From: Marivirga atlantica
GTDB taxonomy: Bacteria > Bacteroidota > Bacteroidia > Cytophagales > Cyclobacteriaceae
DNA: 64,000 bases
Direction of reading: 5' to 3'
Assembly: GCF_016734805.1 (NCBI RefSeq)
Contig: NZ_JAERQG010000002.1
Coordinates: forward strand, 372,001 to 436,000
Part shown: positions 50,764-58,714 of the stretch, one piece after another
Numbering within the stretch: position 1 is the first letter of the stretch
Layout of the letters: each line of letters begins with the position of its first letter
Translations under genes and position numbers: made by a program
Notes under the pieces: generated by a model
Databases searched by the model: none
Seen by the model: only the letters and a program-made list of their open reading frames with translations
Told to the model about the DNA's origin: nothing

Positions 50764-51963
50764 ATGAAGCTATTAAATACAGAAATAAAAAACGCTGTTC
50801 TTGAAAGTATGATTAAGTACTTGGATCAAGACAGAGATGCCATCATCGCAGCTAACAAAAAAGATTTGGAAGCTTTTGATCGTGATGATCAGGCATTATA
50901 TGATCGACTAGTAGTTGATAATGCTAAAGTTGATGATATGATTCGTGCTGTTCGTGAAGTGAAAGATCAGAAAGATCCTGTAGGAGGTGTAATTAGTGAT
51001 GATACCTTAGCCAATGGCCTGCGCATCATTAATAAAACGGCTCCATTTGGTACGATCATGATTATTTATGAGTCAAGGCCAGATGTGACTATTGAAGCGG
51101 CCGTACTTGCCTTTAAGGCAAATAACAAGATTTTATTAAAAGGTGGTAAAGAAGCCCATGCTAGTAATGAAGAATTAGTGAAATGCTGGCATAAAGCTTT
51201 GGCTGATCATGGCTTGGGTGAAGAGTGGATTCAATACCTTAAAATGGATCGACCAACTACGCAGGAGTTTTTAAGAAACCCTGACCAACCATTAGATTTG
51301 ATTGTACCACGCGGTGGCGAAAGATTAATTCAGTTTGTTAAGGAGCATGCCAAGTGTGCTGTATTGGTAAGTGGTAGAGGTAACAACTTTGCCTACATCG
51401 CACCTGATGCTGATATGGAAAAAGTGATTCCGGTAATCGTTAATGCCAAAACCGATAAAATATCTGGATGCAACGCACTAGATAAAATTCTTGTCGATAA
51501 AAACCATCCAAATTACAGTCAGGTTATCACAACAGTTGAATCTATACTTAGTGAAAAAGGGGTTGAAATTTTAGGAACTGATGATACGCTGAAAGATTTA
51601 AATACATCAGAGAAAATTGATTCTGAAGATGTATGGTATGAGGAGTTCCTAGCTATGAAAGCTGTTATTGGAGCAGTAGATGGATTAGATGGGGCGATTG
51701 AGTTTATTAACAAATACTCGGGTGGTCACTCTAATATTATCTTAACAGAGACAAAAGATGATGCTGATGCTTTTATGCAGCAAATAGATAGTGCTGCTGT
51801 TTATCATAATGCCTCAACCAGATTTACTGATGGTGGTCAAATGGGTGTAGGAGCAGAGCTAGCTATTAGTACAGATAAACTACACCATAGAGGTCCTTTA
51901 GGATTGAAGCAGTTAGTAACTAACAAATATTACGTACATGGCGAAGGCCAAATAAGAAAATAA
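50764..51963 (+). CDS. proA: Glutamate-5-semialdehyde dehydrogenase
   Basis: ProA, 399 residues, reduces gamma-glutamyl phosphate. It has IYESRPDVTIEAAVLAFKA and GKEAHASN, the catalytic Cys in ISGCNALDKIL and the NAD loop around DLIVPRGGERLIQF; the C-terminal NASTRFTDGGQMGVGAE is diagnostic. It is 76 bases after proB and is followed by a terminator, so proC-proB-proA is one unit. Confidence 0.95.
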   Translation: MKLLNTEIKNAVLESMIKYLDQDRDAIIAANKKDLEAFDRDDQALYDRLVVDNAKVDDMIRAVREVKDQKDPVGGVISDDTLANGLRIINKTAPFGTIMIIYESRPDVTIEAAVLAFKANNKILLKGGKEAHASNEELVKCWHKALADHGLGEEWIQYLKMDRPTTQEFLRNPDQPLDLIVPRGGERLIQFVKEHAKCAVLVSGRGNNFAYIAPDADMEKVIPVIVNAKTDKISGCNALDKILVDKNHPNYSQVITTVESILSEKGVEILGTDDTLKDLNTSEKIDSEDVWYEEFLAMKAVIGAVDGLDGAIEFINKYSGGHSNIILTETKDDADAFMQQIDSAAVYHNASTRFTDGGQMGVGAELAISTDKLHHRGPLGLKQLVTNKYYVHGEGQIRK

Positions 51964-51981
51964 TTATTTACTAACTATAAT

Positions 51982-52019
51982 AAAAAAACCTCAACAGTGA
52001 GAACTGTTGAGGTTTTTTT
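51982..52019 (+). terminator. Bidirectional terminator after proA
   Basis: AAAAAAACCTCAACAGT (51982-51998), GAGA loop, ACTGTTGAGGTTTTTTT (52003-52019). The perfect 17-base palindrome with A and T runs can stop both the proA transcript and the convergent helicase transcript. Confidence 0.93.
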
Positions 52020-52038
52020 GTGCTTTCTATGGCATATC

Positions 52039-53793
52039 TTAAGACCTTCTTCTTCCTGATTTAGCTTTCACACGGGAACGTCCCCCTGTTCTAGAGCCGC
52101 CACCTTTTATGCCGCCACTTCTTCTAGGGCTTTTGCCGGAATCACTTTTACGTTTTCTTGAACCGCCACCACTTCTTGGGCCACCACCTGCTTTAGGCTC
52201 GGCTGAAACTGTGCGTCCATCAAAATTACTTCCGTTAAGCGCATCTAATACAGTTTGCTCATGCTTGGCTTCTACCTCTAAAAAGCTAAAGCTTCTTTGC
52301 ACATCAATCTTGCCGAAGATTACACCTTTTGACATTTCAGGAAGGTTATTCATGAAACCTAATAAAGTCCCCGATGTCAAATGATCTTTCTCTCCAATGT
52401 TTAAGAATAGCTTTTTGAAGTCACCATCTTTTCTGCCTCTTCCGCTGTCATCTCGTCCGGCCTTAGCAGAAGCATTGATATCATCGGAGTTTTTATAGTA
52501 GCTCAGAATTTTGTTGAATTCCATAGAAACAAACTTCATAATTAAAGCTTCTCTATCTAAGTCATCAAGTTGCTCTGAAATACTTGGTAAATATTTAGCA
52601 AGCTGCTGCGTGTCAATTTCAGTAGATTTTACCTTATTGATGTATGCTTCAAGCTGTATTTTGGTAACATCCTCACCAGAAGGTATTTCACTTTTAGTAA
52701 ATGATTTGCCTAATACTTTCTCTAGTTGCTTTATTTTATTAGTATCTCTCGGGCCTATGATGGCAATTGAGATACCTGCTCTTCCTGCTCTACCAGTTCT
52801 ACCACTACGGTGAGTGTAAGTCTCCAATTCATCAGGAATGTTATAGTTAATAACGTGAGTAATGTCATTTACATCTAAGCCTCTTGCTGCCACATCTGTA
52901 GCTACCAACATTTGAAGATGTCTTTTTCTATACCTGCCCATTACAGCATCACGTTGTGCCTGAGATAAATCACCATGCAAACAATCTGCATTATAACCAT
53001 CAGAAACGAGCTGATCAGAAATCTCTTGAGTTTCTCTACGGGTACGACAAAAAATGATAGCATAAATGTTTGGGTTCATGTCAGCTATACGCTTCAATGC
53101 CAAGTATTTATTTTTACCATTCACTACATAATAGAAATGTTCTACTTTGTCAGCTCCCTGGTTTTTCTTTCCTGATGAAATTTCCTCAGGATCGTTCATG
53201 TAATTGTTAGAGATTCTCAGTACCTCTTTTGACATGGTTGCTGAGAATAATAAGGTTTGTCTCTCGTCTGGCGTATGAGATAAGATGAAATCTAAATCAT
53301 CTTTAAAGCCCATGTTAAGCATCTCATCAGCTTCATCAAGCACTACCCACTCAATATCTTCAAGCTTAAGTTTCTTACGCTTGATCAAATCAACTACTCT
53401 ACCAGGAGTACCTACTACAATTTGGGCACCTCTATTAAGTTGCTTAATCTGTGTTTCAATACTTGCTCCACCATAAACAGGCACTACATCTAGTTTAGTA
53501 GTGTATTTAGTGAAAGCGTCAAAATCATTAGCAATCTGAATGGCCAATTCTCTTGTAGGACACAAAATTAAAGCTTGTGTCTTTTTAGAGTCGCTATCAA
53601 TCTGATTGATAACCGGTAGACCAAAAGCAGCAGTTTTACCTGATCCTGTTTGAGCCAAAGCAATAAGATCTTGCTTGGTGTTTAATAAATGAGGGATTGT
53701 TTTTTCTTGAATTGCCGTAGGCGCTTCAAAACCAATTTCGGCAATAGCACGGAGTATCTCCGGCTTAAGCCCAGTTTCTTCGAATGTAAGCAT
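52039..53793 (-). CDS. DEAD-box RNA helicase (CsdA/DeaD-like)
   Basis: A 584-residue helicase with Q motif (ETGLKPEILRAIAEIGFEAP), AQTGSGKTA (I), PTRELAIQ (Ia), VLDEADEMLN (II), FSATMS (III), GRTGRAGRAG (VI) and a DbpA-like RNA-binding domain (about 475-545), then a long Gly/Arg/Lys/Ser-rich tail. Such helicases unwind RNA structures in ribosome biogenesis and the cold. It has a clear TACCTTTG promoter motif and a leader of about 70 bases. Confidence 0.93.
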   Translation of the reverse strand: MLTFEETGLKPEILRAIAEIGFEAPTAIQEKTIPHLLNTKQDLIALAQTGSGKTAAFGLPVINQIDSDSKKTQALILCPTRELAIQIANDFDAFTKYTTKLDVVPVYGGASIETQIKQLNRGAQIVVGTPGRVVDLIKRKKLKLEDIEWVVLDEADEMLNMGFKDDLDFILSHTPDERQTLLFSATMSKEVLRISNNYMNDPEEISSGKKNQGADKVEHFYYVVNGKNKYLALKRIADMNPNIYAIIFCRTRRETQEISDQLVSDGYNADCLHGDLSQAQRDAVMGRYRKRHLQMLVATDVAARGLDVNDITHVINYNIPDELETYTHRSGRTGRAGRAGISIAIIGPRDTNKIKQLEKVLGKSFTKSEIPSGEDVTKIQLEAYINKVKSTEIDTQQLAKYLPSISEQLDDLDREALIMKFVSMEFNKILSYYKNSDDINASAKAGRDDSGRGRKDGDFKKLFLNIGEKDHLTSGTLLGFMNNLPEMSKGVIFGKIDVQRSFSFLEVEAKHEQTVLDALNGSNFDGRTVSAEPKAGGGPRSGGGSRKRKSDSGKSPRRSGGIKGGGSRTGGRSRVKAKSGRRRS

Positions 53794-53868
53794 TTGTATG
53801 TTTATAAATTTATAAACCCAAAGCTTAACTCACGAACTTTTCGACTAGCCTCGGGCCTATTTCCGATG

Positions 53869-53876
53869 CAAAGGTA
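53869..53876 (-). promoter_or_regulatory. Candidate helicase promoter, -7 element TACCTTTG
   Basis: TACCTTTG on the minus strand, followed by CA, is a perfect TAnnTTTG. A TTG lies 25 bases further upstream (slightly long). The predicted leader to the ATG at 53793 is about 70 bases. Confidence 0.6.
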
Positions 53877-53902
53877 CGTTAAGTATTTGGATATATTGCA
53901 AG

Positions 53903-53958
53903 TCCTGAAAAATAAGGTGAATATTCTGCATAAATATGTATTCCCTTATTTTTCAGGA
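53903..53958 (-). terminator. Long stem-loop after the TonB receptor gene
   Basis: TCCTGAAAAATAAGG (53903-53917) and CCTTATTTTTCAGGA (53944-53958) pair perfectly over 15 bases, loop 26. It lies 20 bases after the TonB-receptor stop and probably ends that transcript, although it has no outer T-run. Confidence 0.6.
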
Positions 53959-53977
53959 GCTTATATGAGGGTAAGTA

Positions 53978-56350
53978 TTAGAAATTGATTACAATTCCTA
54001 TAGATGGCAGAACGGAGCCGTCAGCATTAGTATCAACGCGAACTAAGTTTTTAGGACTTACCACCTCGCCCTGATCGTTTCTTTCTAATCCGAATTGTGG
54101 TTCTGAAGGTTGCTGTTGCGCCAGTACATTTTGAATATCTAGAAACAGATCAAGACTGAAATTCTTAAAACTCCATTTCTTGTCTATTCGGATATCCAAT
54201 TGACTAAAACCACCTAATCTGACATCACCTAATCGTGAATAATCTCTTATGATAGCTGGATAGTTATTAAGAGTTGCCTGTTGATCAACAGGAGGATAGG
54301 GAGAACCACCTAAATAACGATAGCGTCCACTTACTTCCCAGTTGTTTCCAAATTTGTAGCCTCCCAGTAAAGAAACCAATACGCCATTGTCCCATACGGC
54401 AGGCGCATAATTTGCATCATCTCCGGCTGAGAATTCACTTTTGTATAAAGTTAATGCGGCAATACTGTAAAAGTTTCCGGTAAATTTTTGCTGATAGAGA
54501 AGTTCAGCACCATATGTTCTTCCAAGACCGTTGCTCACCACAGGTTCACTACCCAGCACTTCGAAACCTCCACCTTTATTAGCTAAAGAAACACTGTCAA
54601 TAGTAGAAACAGGATAGTCAGAATAATATTTAAAGAAGCCTTCTAATGTTAGGCGCGAAGATTTTGTCAACAGATATTCAAGTCCTGCCACTAAATGCTC
54701 ACTTCTGATGTACTCTGTATTTTCATTAATGTACTCACCAGCATTGTTTTTATAGCCCAAAGTGGTGTAGGGTAATATTTTATAATACCTACCTGCTGAA
54801 GCATTTGCTGTAAGCTTTTTGTCTGCAGTAAGATCATAGGTTATAGAAGCTCGGGGGCTAATAGTTTTATATATTTCATTGCCATTTTTAGTAAAGCTAT
54901 TTCCATCAGCTCGAAGCCCTACAGTTAGCCCCATTCTGTTATTGAGTAATCGAGTAGAGGTTTGGGCAAATAAGCCATACCTGAACAAATTTAGATCGGT
55001 TCCGAAAGTAACATTATTAACAAGATCCTCGGTGGTGTTTTGGTAATCTGCGTTGATTAAATCTAAACCATAAGTTGTGGTCCAGTCGCCATTAAATTTG
55101 GTTAGATTATAACGTAATCTGGTTTCCATTTCTTCAGAATCATTCTTGAAGATCAGACCGGTTTCATTTACGTTATCTTCAAATCTCTGAAATTGGTTAT
55201 TCAGATAGTTGTTGCTCAAAACAGTGAGCATGTATCCTGAATTATCTTTAAATCGGCTTTTCCAACCTATTCCAAGGGTGTTACTTCTTTGACGAATGAC
55301 AGGTATTTGATCTTGTACGGCTTGCTGCTCTGCATCAAACTCGTCTAACTCATTAATAGCTAAATCATCTATCGATCCAACTCCAGTGACGTAGATATCA
55401 TTGTACTTATCAATTTTATGGTTCACTTTGTATTGATAGTCCCAGTAATCAGGCAGAAAAGGTAGACCAATTACACCAAACAAGAGTTGTAGGTATGATC
55501 TTCTAACTGATGCGATATAAGTTGTATTGGCACTTTCTTTACTGCCTTTGAAAAGCGGTCCTTCTACCGTAAGGGCAGCCTCACTGGAACTCAAGCGAAA
55601 ATTACCTGCAAAATTCTGATCATCTCCCGTGCGCTGGTCAAATTGTAAAACTCCTGAGAGAACGTTGCCATACTGGGCTCCAAAGGAACTGGCAGAAAGC
55701 GTAACTCCTTCAAAGAATGAAACATTTAATAACCCTACGGGCCCGCCTGCACTTCCTTGTGTAGAAAAGTGATTGATGTTTGGGATTTCAACACCATCAA
55801 GAAAATAAACATTTTCATTAGGTGCTCCACCACGGATAATAACATCATTTCTGAAGCCACCTACTGAGCCAGATACACCTGGTAAGGTTTGCACTACCTT
55901 TGCTATGTCGTTATTTCCGCCTGGGTAAGATACAATTTCTTCTTGGCTGAGTTTTTGACGTGAAAGAGGGGTTATTTCTGATTGTCTGAAAGGATTAGCC
56001 GTTACAACAACTTCACCCATTTGTTCTACATCTTCTTGCAATTCAAAATTTATATCAATGTTACCGGTGGAGCGGATTACAACATTGTATTTTGTTTGAG
56101 TTACATAACCAATAAAGGAACATTGAATATTATAAGACCCTACTTCAATGTCTTTTATAGTGTAATTTCCTTCTAAATTAGTGGAGGCACCTGTGGAAGT
56201 ACCTTCTAATACAACTGTAGCTCCTATTAAAGGCTCTCCGGTTTTTGAATCTGTTACGGTTCCTTTAAGAGTACCAGTATTTTGAGCCGAAAGCCTGCTT
56301 GATAAACTAATTAGCAATATGCTTAAAACAAACAATGATAGTTTTTTCAT
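53978..56350 (-). CDS. TonB-dependent outer-membrane receptor
   Basis: A 790-residue receptor with a signal peptide, an N-terminal carboxypeptidase-regulatory-like domain (about 25-110: GTVTDSKTGEPLIGATVVL), a plug domain (about 120-230: IAKVVQTLPGVSGSVGGFRND, then IRGGAPNENVYFLDGVEIP) and a 22-strand barrel ending in GIVINF. It imports a substrate across the outer membrane with TonB energy. No SusD partner is next to it, so it is not a SusCD pair. It is divergent from the MarR gene. Confidence 0.92.
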   Translation of the reverse strand: MKKLSLFVLSILLISLSSRLSAQNTGTLKGTVTDSKTGEPLIGATVVLEGTSTGASTNLEGNYTIKDIEVGSYNIQCSFIGYVTQTKYNVVIRSTGNIDINFELQEDVEQMGEVVVTANPFRQSEITPLSRQKLSQEEIVSYPGGNNDIAKVVQTLPGVSGSVGGFRNDVIIRGGAPNENVYFLDGVEIPNINHFSTQGSAGGPVGLLNVSFFEGVTLSASSFGAQYGNVLSGVLQFDQRTGDDQNFAGNFRLSSSEAALTVEGPLFKGSKESANTTYIASVRRSYLQLLFGVIGLPFLPDYWDYQYKVNHKIDKYNDIYVTGVGSIDDLAINELDEFDAEQQAVQDQIPVIRQRSNTLGIGWKSRFKDNSGYMLTVLSNNYLNNQFQRFEDNVNETGLIFKNDSEEMETRLRYNLTKFNGDWTTTYGLDLINADYQNTTEDLVNNVTFGTDLNLFRYGLFAQTSTRLLNNRMGLTVGLRADGNSFTKNGNEIYKTISPRASITYDLTADKKLTANASAGRYYKILPYTTLGYKNNAGEYINENTEYIRSEHLVAGLEYLLTKSSRLTLEGFFKYYSDYPVSTIDSVSLANKGGGFEVLGSEPVVSNGLGRTYGAELLYQQKFTGNFYSIAALTLYKSEFSAGDDANYAPAVWDNGVLVSLLGGYKFGNNWEVSGRYRYLGGSPYPPVDQQATLNNYPAIIRDYSRLGDVRLGGFSQLDIRIDKKWSFKNFSLDLFLDIQNVLAQQQPSEPQFGLERNDQGEVVSPKNLVRVDTNADGSVLPSIGIVINF

Positions 56351-56383
56351 TTCTTTGTTACATTATGTTTAGGGTTGACTCAA

Positions 56384-56391
56384 CAAAAATA
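56384..56391 (-). promoter_or_regulatory. Candidate receptor promoter, -7 element TATTTTTG
   Basis: TATTTTTG on the minus strand fits TAnnTTTG and lies 33 bases upstream of the receptor ATG. The MarR-type operator covers the region just upstream of it. Confidence 0.5.
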
Positions 56392-56399
56392 AAATATTA

Positions 56400-56419
56400 T
56401 TGTTATATATTTATAACAA
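56400..56419. promoter_or_regulatory. MarR-type palindromic operator
   Basis: TTGTTATA (56400-56407) TATT TATAACAA (56412-56419), a perfect 8-base inverted repeat with a 4-base spacer, the size typical of MarR sites. A further half-site TTGTTAT follows at about 56423. It lies between the receptor and the MarR gene and contains a near-match to a -7 element on the plus strand. Confidence 0.55.
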
Positions 56420-56446
56420 AATTGTTATTTTAATAAAAAAATTGGA

Positions 56447-57073
56447 ATGGATAATATCATTCAGCTACTTAGGGACTATCAAGAATTCACAAATAAGCAT
56501 GGAACTGATGATTTTGTTTTGTTCGGAGAAACTTTAAAACAAAAATACAGTCAACCTGATACTTATGAAACAAATGAGCCTACCGTAAATGAGGCAGGGC
56601 TTAATGTGATTGCTTCACATATTCTTGGTGGTTTAACAAGCTTTGTAGAAACCTGGATTAAATTATCTTATGAAGATTTACCCTTACTTTCATTAGGAGA
56701 TTTTGGCATTATTAAAACCATAGAGATGATGCAGACTCCAAGTAAAAAGGAAGTAGCTGATAAACAAATAATGGAAAGAACCACCTGCATTGAATCAATG
56801 AAGCGTTTAATGAAGGCAGGTCTGCTGGAGGAATTAACCGATGATAAAGATAAAAGGATAAAAAGAGTAAAGCTTAGTAAGAATGGAAAGGCCTTAGTCC
56901 CTAAGATTGATCAACGGATGATGGCACTGAGTAATTTGCTAATGGGTAATCTTAGTGATATGGAAAAGAAATCGATGATCCCAATTCTGAAGAAATTAAG
57001 TAATTTTCATCATGACTTATATGCCAATAAAGATAAAGTGGATATTAAGGAATTGTATAATCTCCAGAACTAA
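56447..57073 (+). CDS. MarR-family transcriptional regulator
   Basis: A 208-residue winged-helix protein of MarR type. A helical N-terminal region of about 80 residues carries dimer helices; the HTH is KKEVADKQIMERTTCIESMK, and the wing is LTDDKDKRIKRVKLSKNGKAL, matching the conserved 'D-x-R' wing of MarR. It probably responds to a small ligand. It shares a palindrome with the divergent TonB receptor gene and is followed after 7 bases by the exported DxDDTA gene. Confidence 0.88.
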   Translation: MDNIIQLLRDYQEFTNKHGTDDFVLFGETLKQKYSQPDTYETNEPTVNEAGLNVIASHILGGLTSFVETWIKLSYEDLPLLSLGDFGIIKTIEMMQTPSKKEVADKQIMERTTCIESMKRLMKAGLLEELTDDKDKRIKRVKLSKNGKALVPKIDQRMMALSNLLMGNLSDMEKKSMIPILKKLSNFHHDLYANKDKVDIKELYNLQN

Positions 57074-57080
57074 GTAGAAA

Positions 57081-58544
57081 TTGCCTCTTATGCGCATTTG
57101 TTTATTGCTTATCATCTTTATTATCCTGTATATTCCTGCAAGGGCACAAACGCTTGATTCTGTGAATTATCAAGAATTGCAAAAGAAGGTTGAACATGCC
57201 AGCCAGATGGCGATTAATTATCTCAAAACCTCTCAAAAACAGGAGAGCGACTCGCCAAGATATTTTAAAGGGGAGTGGGGTAGCATCATGGAAATGAATT
57301 TTTGGTTTCCTATTCTTGGTGGCTATCAACGGGCTTATGACTCTAATTGCTTTGCGGTGGCGGGTACTTATAATATTCTTGCACAGCTATATTTAGAGCA
57401 TCCTGAGTATGAAGAAATTCCTGAAATGCTGAATTTGGCGTTTCCCAGAATAATGGCCTATGAGAGTGATGGTAGTTTTAATTTCTGGAATGCGTTGCCT
57501 CCCACCCATAAAATGAGAGTTATTTTTGAGCCAGACAATCCATTAGTTCGAAGACCTAACAATTTTAAACTTTCATTGAACTTCATCAGCAAAGCTGCTA
57601 ATGTACCGAACGACAATGATGATACGGCTGCGGGCTATATGGCACTTTATTACCACAACAAAATATTCAAGAGTTCTATTCCTGATAGCTTGACTCAGTT
57701 TGGACAAATGGTTACCCAATACAGAGACCTTGACAGAAGAAACAGACATTGGTATAACGTTTTTCGATCTCACGGGTATGATATTGGTGCTTATCTTACT
57801 TGGCTGGCAGATGAACATGAATATTTAGGTAACTGGAATTTATTAAAGGATTATATACATGCACAGCTTTTTTATCTTCCGATTAGCAAGATGTATCCAC
57901 ATGCTTACAAACCTTATATCCCTTACGGGACCAATGATTTAGACCCTATTGTAAATACCAATGTGTTGAGTGCTTTCGAGTTGTTGAATATCGAAAATCC
58001 TAAAGGATTTAATGATGCCCTGGATTTTATTGAGAAGTGTGTAGCAAGAGAGGATTATGACTTTGCTGCTACCTATTATCCTAACAGATATCACATGCCC
58101 TACTATATCAGTAAATCATGGCAGTTGGGCGTAAAGGAGCTTGAGCGTGTAAAGCAGCCTATAGTAGATTTCTTATTGGAGAATCAACATGAGAATGGAA
58201 GCTGGTCTTCAAGAGATTTGATAAACGATCATGATACCTTGCAGTCAACCATTTATGCGCTCAATACTTATTTACATTTTGACATGTTAGATAATGAAAG
58301 GGTTAGAACATCCGCTTTTAAAGCACTCGAATATATTTTAAGTCATAAAATAAAAACCCTAAACGGTTACTATTGGAAGGGGGGCGTTTTCTTTGCAGGC
58401 GGAACAGTTGTGCGCCATATTTTACATTGGAAATCAGATGCTTTTACTACTGCGCTTACCTTGGAGGCATTGTTAGGGATGAAAGGTTATTTGGAGGAGA
58501 AAGACTCATTAAAGCACTTTAGTGAAGCTCAATTAATAGAATAA
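57081..58544 (+). CDS. Exported (alpha/alpha)-barrel-like protein with DxDDTA and QW-like motifs, paralogue 2
   Basis: A 487-residue exported protein: signal peptide ending near ARAQ (residue 23), then helix pairs. It has DNDDTA at 178-183, the DxDDTA motif of class II terpenoid cyclases. LLENQHENGSW (about 365-375) resembles the QW motif of triterpene cyclases. A terpenoid-cyclase-like (alpha/alpha) barrel in the periplasm is unusual. It lies 7 bases after the MarR gene, so it is likely expressed under the same control as the TonB receptor. Confidence 0.6.
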   Translation: MPLMRICLLLIIFIILYIPARAQTLDSVNYQELQKKVEHASQMAINYLKTSQKQESDSPRYFKGEWGSIMEMNFWFPILGGYQRAYDSNCFAVAGTYNILAQLYLEHPEYEEIPEMLNLAFPRIMAYESDGSFNFWNALPPTHKMRVIFEPDNPLVRRPNNFKLSLNFISKAANVPNDNDDTAAGYMALYYHNKIFKSSIPDSLTQFGQMVTQYRDLDRRNRHWYNVFRSHGYDIGAYLTWLADEHEYLGNWNLLKDYIHAQLFYLPISKMYPHAYKPYIPYGTNDLDPIVNTNVLSAFELLNIENPKGFNDALDFIEKCVAREDYDFAATYYPNRYHMPYYISKSWQLGVKELERVKQPIVDFLLENQHENGSWSSRDLINDHDTLQSTIYALNTYLHFDMLDNERVRTSAFKALEYILSHKIKTLNGYYWKGGVFFAGGTVVRHILHWKSDAFTTALTLEALLGMKGYLEEKDSLKHFSEAQLIE

Positions 58545-58563
58545 AATTTAGACCATAAAAGAT

Positions 58564-58596
58564 AATTCATCTTATGACTTGAAGTCATAGGATGAA
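58564..58596. repeat. Near-perfect 33-base palindrome
   Basis: The segment 58564-58596 (ATTCATCTTATGACTT then GAAGTCATAGGATGAAT) is self-complementary with two symmetric mismatches. It lies 20 bases after the exported DxDDTA gene and could be a terminator stem or a protein-binding site. Confidence 0.5.
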
Positions 58597-58666
58597 TATA
58601 ATGTTGACAAAAGCTAGTTATTGAGAGGAATAAGCAATTATTCTATTGTTGAATGACCACAATAAA

Positions 58667-58694
58667 AAAGCCGATGAATTACTACATCGGCTTT
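58667..58694 (-). terminator. paaN terminator
   Basis: AAAGCCGATG (58667-58676) and CATCGGCTTT (58685-58694), 8-base loop, with a T-run on the minus strand. It ends the paaN transcript. Confidence 0.88.
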
Positions 58695-58714
58695 AAAAAT
58701 TGTCAATTACTCTT

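Noticed and set aside
57081-58544. Calling the DxDDTA protein a squalene or diterpene cyclase
   Set aside because: It has a cleavable signal peptide, lacks the full set of QW repeats and is not near isoprenoid genes; only fold-level resemblance is claimed.
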